From Longimicrobium sp. (GTDB taxonomy: Bacteria > Gemmatimonadota > Gemmatimonadetes > Longimicrobiales > Longimicrobiaceae): DNA of 64,000 nt. The notes below the pieces were generated by a model. That model saw only the letters and a program-made list of their open reading frames with translations, had not been told where the DNA came from and searched no databases. The position numbers were made by a program, and so were the translations under genes. The first letter of the stretch is position 1, and each line of letters opens with the position of its first letter. This document shows, in pieces, positions 58,488 through 64,000 of the stretch. The stretch covers positions 62,001 through 126,000 of the forward strand of contig NZ_DASVSF010000113.1 of assembly GCF_036388275.1 (NCBI RefSeq), read 5' to 3'.

Positions 58488-59693
58488 GTGCCGCGTCCCG
58501 CCGGCTTACCAGGGCGCGGGCGTTCGCCGCTGACCGTGGTGTTCCTCACCGTGTTCCTGGACCTGGTGGGGTTCGGCATCGTCATTCCGCTGATGCCGCT
58601 GTACGCCGAGCGGTTCGGTGCCGGTCCCGTAGCCGTTACCTGGCTGCTGGCGGTGTACTCGCTCATGCAGTTTTTCCTGGCGCCCTGGTGGGGCCGCCTG
58701 TCGGACCGCGTGGGCCGGCGCCCCGTGCTGCTGGTGGGCATCGCGGGGTCGGCACTCTCGTACCTGGCGTTCGGCCTTGCCGGGTCGCTGGGGATGCTGT
58801 TCGCCGCGCGCATCGTGAACGGGGCGATGGGCGCCAACGTGGGCGTGGCCCAGGCCTACATCGCCGACATCACGCCACCGGCGGAGCGGGCGCGGGGAAT
58901 GGGGATGATCGGCGCGGCGTTCGGGCTGGGCTTCATCTTCGGCCCGGCGATCGGCGGGCTGCTTTCGCGCATCGATCCCGCGGCGCCGTTCCTGGGGGCG
59001 GCGGCGCTGGCCGGCGCCAACGGCGTCCTGGCGTACTTCCGGCTCCCCGAGTCGCTTCCCGCGCACGTCCGCGCCAGCATCCCGCGCCGCGAAACCGGGC
59101 TACGGGCGCGGCTGCGGACGGTCATCGCGTCGCCGCCGGTGCTGCGCGGCCTGTTCGCCGTTTCGTTCATCACCACGCTGGGGCTGGCGGGAATGGAAGC
59201 CACACTTTCGCTCTGGGCCGACCGGCGCTGGGGCCTTTCGCAGGAGGCCGTAGGCTACGGATTCGCGGCGATGGGCGTGGTCGCCGCCCTCGCGCAGGGG
59301 CTGATGGTGGGCCGCCTGGTGCGGCGCGTCGGCGAGCGGCGCGCGGCGCTGCTGGGGCTGGCACTCGCGGCGGTGGGGATGGCGTGCATTCCGCTGGCGC
59401 CCTCGCCCGCCTGGGTGCTGGCCGCCGCGGCGGTGTTCGCCGTCGGCCAGGGTGCCACGGTGCCGTCCGTCAGCGCCATGATCTCGCGCCAGGGCGGCGC
59501 GTCCGAGCAGGGCCGCGTGCTTTCCGCCTCGCAGTCGCTTTCCGCCGCCGCGCGCGTCGTCGGCCCCTGGTGGGCGGGGATCGCGTTCGCCCACGTGGGC
59601 ATCTCGGTCCCCTACCTGGCCGCGGCGGCGCTGGCCCTCGTCGCCCTGGGCGTGCTGGCGGTGGCGGTTCGCGGCGGGGAGGTGGCCGCATGA
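58488..59693 (+). CDS. Major facilitator superfamily exporter (TetA/Bmr-like)
   Basis: A 401-residue 12-segment transporter. Segment 1 begins SPLTVVFLTVFLDLVGFGIVIPLMP, and the loop 2-3 motif is GRLSDRVGRRPVLL, the drug:H+ antiporter form of motif A. Motif C-like GAAFGLGFIFGPAIGG lies in segment 5, marking it as an antiporter of the tetracycline/multidrug type. Start codons are all non-ATG: GTG 58488 is chosen because the sequence before it (TTG about 58424, GTG 58344) is unlike a transporter N-terminus. Overlaps the next gene by 4 nt. Confidence 0.88.
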   Translation: MPRPAGLPGRGRSPLTVVFLTVFLDLVGFGIVIPLMPLYAERFGAGPVAVTWLLAVYSLMQFFLAPWWGRLSDRVGRRPVLLVGIAGSALSYLAFGLAGSLGMLFAARIVNGAMGANVGVAQAYIADITPPAERARGMGMIGAAFGLGFIFGPAIGGLLSRIDPAAPFLGAAALAGANGVLAYFRLPESLPAHVRASIPRRETGLRARLRTVIASPPVLRGLFAVSFITTLGLAGMEATLSLWADRRWGLSQEAVGYGFAAMGVVAALAQGLMVGRLVRRVGERRAALLGLALAAVGMACIPLAPSPAWVLAAAAVFAVGQGATVPSVSAMISRQGGASEQGRVLSASQSLSAAARVVGPWWAGIAFAHVGISVPYLAAAALALVALGVLAVAVRGGEVAA

Positions 59694-60625
59694 TCCGCCC
59701 GCCCGCCCTTCGTCCCGGGTCGCGCGTCGCCCTGGTCGCCGCCGCGGGGCCGCTTCCCCCCGGGGGAGTGGAGCGCGCGATGGACCGCGTTCGCGCCTTC
59801 GGCTGGGAGCCCGTCGCGGGCCGGTTCTGTCGGGAGCGGTGCAGCGGCTACCTGGCCGGCACGGACGACGAGCGCGCGGCGGACCTGGAGGCGGCACTGA
59901 CCGATCCCGGGCTCGACGCGATCTGGTTCCTGCGTGGCGGCTACGGGACCATGCGCATCCTTGACCGGATCGACTGGCCGGCCCTCGCGACGCATCCCAA
60001 GGCGCTGATCGGCTTCAGCGACAACACGGCGGTGCACCTGGCCGCCCAGCGCGCCGGAGTCGTGTCGTTCCACGGTCCGCATCCGCACACCGCCGAGTTC
60101 CCGGATTTCGCGCGCGACACCTTTCTTCCCGTGCTGACGGAGGCGCGGCCCGCGGGCGTGCTCCCCTTCCCCGCCGGCTCGGCGGGATGCGCGGAGGCGC
60201 TGGTGGAGGGCCGGGTCGAGGGGCCGCTCCTCGGCGGAAACCTGTCGCTGGTCGCGTCCACGCTGGGGACGCCGTTCGCCATCCAGCCGCGGGGCGCCAT
60301 CCTGTTCCTGGAAGAGGTGGGCGAGCACGTCTACCGCCTAGACCGGCTGCTTTCGCACCTGAAGCTGGCGGGCGTGCTGAACGCCGTAGCGGGCATCGCC
60401 ATCGGCGCGTTCAGCGAGGTGCCGGACGAGGGCAGCGAAGGACGGCCGACCGTGCGCGAGCTGCTGCAGGACCGGCTGGGCGACTTGGGCATTCCTGTAG
60501 CGTTCGGCTTCCCCTTCGGCCACGTGGAGGACAATTGGACGCTGCCCCTGGGCGTGCGCGCGCGGCTGGACGCGGGCGCGGGAACGCTGGAACTGCTGGA
60601 GCCAGCGGTGGCGGAGCGAGGATGA
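59690..60625 (+). CDS. LD-carboxypeptidase (peptidase S66 family)
   Basis: A 311-residue serine peptidase that trims the terminal D-residue from peptidoglycan tetrapeptides, or, in MccF-like members, inactivates peptide-nucleotide antibiotics. The N-terminal PPALRPGSRVALVAAAGP, FLRGGYGTMRIL, nucleophile LIGFSDNTAVH (Ser near 110), glutamate in LFLEEVGEHVYRLDR and catalytic His in FPFGHVEDNWTLPLG are all present. It lacks a signal peptide, so it acts in the cytoplasm. ATGA overlap with the MFS gene upstream and ATG overlap with the next. Confidence 0.9.
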   Translation: MIRPPALRPGSRVALVAAAGPLPPGGVERAMDRVRAFGWEPVAGRFCRERCSGYLAGTDDERAADLEAALTDPGLDAIWFLRGGYGTMRILDRIDWPALATHPKALIGFSDNTAVHLAAQRAGVVSFHGPHPHTAEFPDFARDTFLPVLTEARPAGVLPFPAGSAGCAEALVEGRVEGPLLGGNLSLVASTLGTPFAIQPRGAILFLEEVGEHVYRLDRLLSHLKLAGVLNAVAGIAIGAFSEVPDEGSEGRPTVRELLQDRLGDLGIPVAFGFPFGHVEDNWTLPLGVRARLDAGAGTLELLEPAVAERG

Positions 60626-61335
60626 TGGACGACCTCAGGCACATTCGCGTGGGGCTGGAGGAAGGCGCGGACGGCATGCTGATGGCGCATGCGCTGAACC
60701 TGCCCGGATGCGTCGCGATCGGCGCGTCTGCAGAGGAGGCGATGCGGGAGTTCGAGCGTTCTCTCGCTCTCTGGCTGCGGTTCCTTGCCTCCACCGGGGA
60801 GCGCGTCCCGGCGCCGGACGACGAGATCCAGGTTTCCGTGGACGAGTGGATCGCCACGGACGCGCGGGTCGGCGGGGCCGTGTCTACCGCGCTCTTCGAA
60901 GCCGACCTCGCACCGTTGCTGCAGGACGAGGCCGAGCTGGGGGTGCGGCGGCTGGGCGACATCCGCGGGCTCCTGCTGGCGCGCGTGCGCCGGCGGCGGA
61001 ACCTGAACCTGGACGTGCCCGCGCCGGCGACGAGCGCCACGGTTCGGCAGGTTCTGGAAGAACTGGCGCGGGCGCAGTGGTTGTTGCTAAGCCGTTTGGG
61101 CGCCAGCCCCATGGCTGGGGCGCCGGACCACACGCTGGCCCGGCTGGACACTGCCGCCGCGCTGGTGGTGGACCGGATGACCACGCTGCCGGACGACGCA
61201 CGGGCGCGGCGGCTGGAGCTGGACGGCGAAGAGTGGACGCCGCGCAAGGTGCTGCGGCGGCTGCTGGGGCTGGAATGGACCCTCGGGGTGATCGCGCTGG
61301 CGGGGCTGCAAGCGGCGGAAGCGGAGAACGGATGA
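60622..61335 (+). CDS. HicB-like domain fused to a DinB-like helical domain
   Basis: A 237-residue protein. The N-terminal 70 residues (VGLEEGADGMLMAHALNLPGCVAIGASAEEAMREF) look like the partial RNase H-fold of HicB antitoxins (LP(D/G)CxAxGxTxEEAxxxA). The rest is a helical domain resembling a DinB/mycothiol-transferase fold (VRQVLEELARAQWLLLSRL, LEWTLGVIALAGL), but the metal histidines are not clear. No HicA gene is beside it. It overlaps both neighbours by 4 nt, so it is made together with an LD-carboxypeptidase and a cobalamin adenosyltransferase. Role unknown. Confidence 0.65.
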   Translation: MMDDLRHIRVGLEEGADGMLMAHALNLPGCVAIGASAEEAMREFERSLALWLRFLASTGERVPAPDDEIQVSVDEWIATDARVGGAVSTALFEADLAPLLQDEAELGVRRLGDIRGLLLARVRRRRNLNLDVPAPATSATVRQVLEELARAQWLLLSRLGASPMAGAPDHTLARLDTAAALVVDRMTTLPDDARARRLELDGEEWTPRKVLRRLLGLEWTLGVIALAGLQAAEAENG

Positions 61336-61937
61336 CGCTGAAAATTTATACGAAGACGGGCGACCGGGGCGAGACGGGGCTGTTCGGCGGCCAGCGCGTG
61401 GCCAAGGACCACGTGCGCGTGGCGGCCTACGGCGACGTCGACGAGCTGAACTCGCTGCTCGGCGTGGCCGTGTGGCACCTGGAGGCGGATGGGCAGGCGG
61501 AGCTGGCGGGGGGGCTGCGCGGCGTGCAGTCGGACCTGTTCACCGTCGGCGCCAACCTGGCGACGCCCTCGGTGGAGGACGGCGGCCGCGAGTCGCCGTG
61601 GATTCCCGCGCTGGCGCCGGGCCGCATCGAGGAGCTGGAGGCGTGGATCGACGCGGCGGAGACGGAGCTGGAGCCGCTGAAATCGTTCGTGCTCCCCGGC
61701 GGATCGGGCGGCGCGTCGTACCTGCACCTGGCGCGAACCGTCTGCCGCCGGGCCGAGCGGCACGTCGTCACGCTGTCGCGAGAGGCACACGTGGGCCCGG
61801 AATGGGTACGATACCTCAACCGGCTTTCGGACCTGCTGTTCACCCTGGCGCGCCTTGCCAACCGGCGCGCCGGGGTCGATGATGTTCCGTGGATGCCGAA
61901 CCCGCGCGGCGCGGCCGAAGAGGGTGCCCCGCCGTGA
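61332..61937 (+). CDS. Cob(I)alamin adenosyltransferase (PduO type)
   Basis: A 201-residue ATP:corrinoid adenosyltransferase that makes adenosylcobalamin. The signature is complete: IYTKTGDRGETGLFGGQRVAKD (ATP loop), YGDVDELNSLLG, FVLPGGSGGASYLHLAR and CRRAERHVVTLS, then RYLNRLSDLLFTLAR. It forms trimers in relatives. Coupled by ATGA overlap with the HicB/DinB-like gene; no cobalamin riboswitch is visible at the head of this operon. Confidence 0.92.
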   Translation: MTLKIYTKTGDRGETGLFGGQRVAKDHVRVAAYGDVDELNSLLGVAVWHLEADGQAELAGGLRGVQSDLFTVGANLATPSVEDGGRESPWIPALAPGRIEELEAWIDAAETELEPLKSFVLPGGSGGASYLHLARTVCRRAERHVVTLSREAHVGPEWVRYLNRLSDLLFTLARLANRRAGVDDVPWMPNPRGAAEEGAPP

Positions 61938-61967
61938 TGAACCGATCCTACTAGAGAGGATGCCCAT

Positions 61968-62381
61968 ATGTATCCGGAGATGCTGATCGCCCCCATGCGC
62001 CAGGAGCTTACGCGCTTGGGCGTGCAGGAGCTGAAGACCCCCGACGAGGTGCAGGCCACCCTTTCCGACACCAGTGAGCCCACGCTGCTGGTGGTCAATT
62101 CGATGTGCGGCTGCGCGGCGCGCAACGCGCGCCCCGCTGTGGCGCTGGCGCTTCAGAACGAGAAGAAGCCGGTCAAGCTGACCACGGTCTTCGCCGGCCA
62201 GGACCAGGAAGCCACGGCGGCCGCGCGCGCGTTCATCCATGGCTACCCGCCCTCGTCGCCCTCCATCGCCCTGCTGAAGGACGGCGAAGTGGCGCACATG
62301 ATCCCGCGCCACCAGATCGAGGGCCGCACGGCCGAGGACATCGCCCAGGACCTGGTCGAAGCCTTCAACCGCTACTGCTGA
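61968..62381 (+). CDS. BrxA/BrxB-type bacilliredoxin
   Basis: A 137-residue thioredoxin-fold protein starting MYPEMLIAPMRQELTRLGV with the active site SMCGCAARNARP (Cys-Gly-Cys near 46-48). Bacilliredoxins remove bacillithiol from proteins after oxidative stress, which implies bacillithiol or a similar thiol in this organism; ergothioneine genes are also in the window. A GAGAGGATG ribosome site precedes the ATG. A strong terminator follows. Confidence 0.92.
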   Translation: MYPEMLIAPMRQELTRLGVQELKTPDEVQATLSDTSEPTLLVVNSMCGCAARNARPAVALALQNEKKPVKLTTVFAGQDQEATAAARAFIHGYPPSSPSIALLKDGEVAHMIPRHQIEGRTAEDIAQDLVEAFNRYC

Positions 62382-62408
62382 TCGCGTTTTTGGCAGACGC
62401 AGACGCAG

Positions 62409-62443
62409 ACGCCCCCGCCCGGAGTTCCGGGCGGGGGCGTTTG
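62409..62443 (+). terminator. Intrinsic terminator of the bacilliredoxin gene
   Basis: ACGCCCCCGCCCGGA and TCCGGGCGGGGGCGT form a perfect 15-bp inverted repeat around GT, followed by TT. It lies 27 bp after the stop. Confidence 0.8.
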
Positions 62444-62489
62444 CCGTCGAAGGGGCGGCCCCTGAACGAGAACCTGTCATCTGAACGAG

Positions 62490-63035
62490 AGCCTGTCATC
62501 CTGAGGCCCAGGCGCACCAGACTAGCCCGCAGTACAAGCCTCGCGGGCCGAAGGATCTAGCCGCGGACACGTACAGGCCAGGGGCGCGGCAGCGGTCACC
62601 GTAGCCGAGGCCTCGGCTGCCGTGGGGCCCTCACCCGTCCTCGCTTATGCTCGTCCACCCTCTCCCACAAACAGCGTGGGAGAGGGGGTACACTTCAGGA
62701 GTTGGCGCGTCGAGGCAAGCTCGGTGCTCGGGCCGGCGCCCCCCATCCCCAGCCCTTCCCCCGCAAACTGCGCGGGGGAAGGGAGCCAGTTTGGCGCGCT
62801 TCGGCAGCCGGAGCGCATCGAAGGTCTCCCCCTCCCCTGCGCAGCGGGGACCGGGGGAAGGGGCTGCCGCAGCATGCGACGAAGCTAGCCGGAGCGCAAT
62901 CGAATTCTCCTCTCCCCCATGGGGTGTATGGGGGAGAGGCCGGGAGAGGGGGGCGGCCGCGGCATGCGCCAGTGTCAGCCGATCCGGCACGGCGTTCCCC
63001 CCTCTCCCGGCGCAGTTTGCCGGGGGAGGGGCCCG
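62490..63035. repeat. Intergenic repeat block 7
   Basis: About 800 bp between the bacilliredoxin and acyl-CoA ligase (62382-63179) hold no credible gene. From 62495 the long module (GCGGGCCGAAGGATCT, GAGGCCTCGGCTGCCGTGG) is followed by CTCTCCCACAAACAGCGTGG (62659-62682), two GCAAACTGCGCGGGG-type hairpins, CCCCTGCGCAGCGGGG (62833-62848), CTCCCCCATGGGGTGTATGG (62924-62940) and GCGCAGTTTGCCGG (63009-63023). The order matches block 2 on the same strand. Confidence 0.85.
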
Positions 63036-63179
63036 CTCGCGGATCGCACGCGAGCGGGGGGGTGGGGCGCCACTTGTCTACGTCCGTAGCGCCCGGCATC
63101 TTCCCGGGAAGGTCGCGTTCCGCCCGCACCGCCCCACGTACACGCGGCTCATCATTTAGGCAGCCATTCAGGAGCTTTG

Positions 63180-64000
63180 ATGCGGCAGATGAACACCGTC
63201 GTTCCGCTCCGCACCGTCGAGCGCGACACCATCCCCAAGATCTTCTTCGGGGGCATCGACCGGCACGGGCGCGACGCGGCGATGATGTACAAGGCGGCGG
63301 GGCAGTGGCACGCGCTCTCCGACGCCGAGGTGGAGCGGCGGGTAACCACGCTCGCGGTGGCGCTGTCGGCGGCCGGGGTGGCTTCCGCCGACCGCGTGGT
63401 GGTGCTGGCCGAGAACCGGCCGGAGTGGGCCATCTGTGACTACGCCATCACCGGGCTGGGCGCCATCACCGTCCCCATCTACCCCACCCTTCCCGCCAAC
63501 CAGGTTCAGTACATCGTCGCGGACTGCGGCGCGAAGGTGGTGTTCGTCTCCAATGCCGCCCAGGCGGCCAAGATCCGCGAGTTCCGGGTTCAGCTCCCGG
63601 AAGTGGAGAGACTGGTGGCCTTCGAGGGCGCCGCGGACGGCGTGGAATCGTTCGCGGACTGGCTGGCGGAGGGCGAACGCGAACTGGCCGCCGGGCGATA
63701 CACCGGCTTCCGCCAGCGCGCGCTGTCGGTGCCGCGCGAGCAGGTGGCCACGCTCATCTACACGTCGGGTACCACGGGCAACCCCAAGGGCGTGATGCTC
63801 ACGCACTTCAACCTGGCGGCGAACCTGGCGGCCTGCCTGCAGCACGGGATGACGGAGATCATCCGCCCGGGCGACGTCACCCTCTCGTTCCTGCCGCTTT
63901 CGCACGTGTTCGAGCGGATGGTGGACTACCTGTACTGGGACGTGGGCACCACCATCGCCTATACGCAGGTGGAAAAGGTGGCCGACCACCTTACCGAGAC
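63180..64000 (+). CDS. Long-chain fatty-acid-CoA ligase, N-terminal part
   Basis: The first 273 residues of an AMP-forming acyl-CoA synthetase, cut by the window end. Visible: VPLRTVERDTIPKIFF, NRPEWAICDYAITGLGAITVPIYPTLPANQVQYI and the phosphate-binding P-loop TLIYTSGTTGNPKGVMLTH (motif A3), then FLPLSHVFERMVDY. The NRPEW and LPLSHVFER text points to the long-chain FAA1/FadD15 group. Start ATG 63180 has GGAG 5 nt upstream. It activates fatty acids for lipid synthesis or oxidation and may connect with the Fak fusion seen at 4 kb. Confidence 0.93.
   Translation, partial: MRQMNTVVPLRTVERDTIPKIFFGGIDRHGRDAAMMYKAAGQWHALSDAEVERRVTTLAVALSAAGVASADRVVVLAENRPEWAICDYAITGLGAITVPIYPTLPANQVQYIVADCGAKVVFVSNAAQAAKIREFRVQLPEVERLVAFEGAADGVESFADWLAEGERELAAGRYTGFRQRALSVPREQVATLIYTSGTTGNPKGVMLTHFNLAANLAACLQHGMTEIIRPGDVTLSFLPLSHVFERMVDYLYWDVGTTIAYTQVEKVADHLTE

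Noticed and set aside
62490..63035. Possible CRISPR array because of regularly recurring motifs
   Set aside because: Copies are of several module types with different sizes, no uniform spacers, and no cas genes are in the window.
1..64000. tRNA, rRNA, prophage or insertion-sequence genes
   Set aside because: No conserved rRNA stretches, tRNA cloverleaf signatures, transposases, integrases or phage structural genes were recognised by reading.

Overview
The window is uniformly high-GC, densely coding bacterial chromosome with no rRNA, tRNA, CRISPR, prophage or insertion-sequence genes that I can see. Gene content (ergothioneine operon, SigZ, YkuD transpeptidases, many lipoproteins, several quinone or PQQ and cell-envelope genes) and the GC-rich palindromic repeat mosaics between genes fit a Gram-negative-type soil bacterium. 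My best guess is Gemmatimonadota, perhaps near Longimicrobium. That placement is inference, since no marker rRNA is present.

Layout. 1-1.2 kb: two adjacent L,D-transpeptidase-fold genes, the first lacking catalytic residues. 1.6-3.8 kb (minus): endonuclease IV, CAP lipoprotein, small winged-helix protein and YhcH, tightly packed. 4-5.8 kb: a fused FakA/FakB-like fatty-acid kinase. 5.9-7.3 kb (minus): a DUF4160-DUF2442-DUF2442 cluster and a small membrane protein. 7.4-10.1 kb: secreted amidohydrolase and outer-membrane barrel. 10.3-13.8 kb (minus): egtB-egtD-egtA for ergothioneine. 14.6-20.5 kb: Tag glycosylase, phosphoribulokinase, class III aminotransferase, PhoD phosphatase and a TIGR01777 epimerase. 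20.9-23.2 kb: a cupredoxin lipoprotein paired with a PQQ alcohol dehydrogenase carrying the lanthanide signature. 23.2-26.4 kb (minus): Lhr-type helicase and PdeM nuclease.

26.5-30.6 kb (minus): NTF2-like lipoprotein, a membrane protein, a methyltransferase, a DUF5995 protein and an Abi_2/HEPN protein, followed by a candidate small RNA and a small ORF. 31.2-34.9 kb: chromate transporter, a GNAT/RHH toxin-antitoxin pair, and an MBL-rhodanese sulfur enzyme. 35.2-38.5 kb: PilT, a nuclease lipoprotein and an amidase. 38.8-41.2 kb (minus): membrane-anchored phosphodiesterase and an unknown protein. 41.9-46.7 kb (minus): MoxR-DUF58-transglutaminase operon with a repeat mosaic wedged into it. 46.8-50.6 kb (minus): DNA polymerase I, SigZ and a cysteine-pair peptide too short for most gene callers.

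50.6-56.9 kb: AI-2E-family permease with palindromic operators, TerC behind a yybP-ykoY (Mn2+) riboswitch with its own promoter, a secreted cyanophycinase, an autorepressed SdpR/SdpI pair and an alpha/beta hydrolase. 56.9-62.4 kb: TPR protein, lipoprotein, then a translationally coupled operon (MFS exporter, LD-carboxypeptidase, HicB-like/DinB-like protein, cobalamin adenosyltransferase) and a bacilliredoxin. The window ends inside a long-chain acyl-CoA ligase.

Themes: redox and metal homeostasis (ergothioneine, bacilliredoxin, persulfide dioxygenase, Mn riboswitch, chromate, SigZ/Cys peptide), small defence or addiction modules, and an intergenic repeat family made of four or five palindromic modules reused at seven places.
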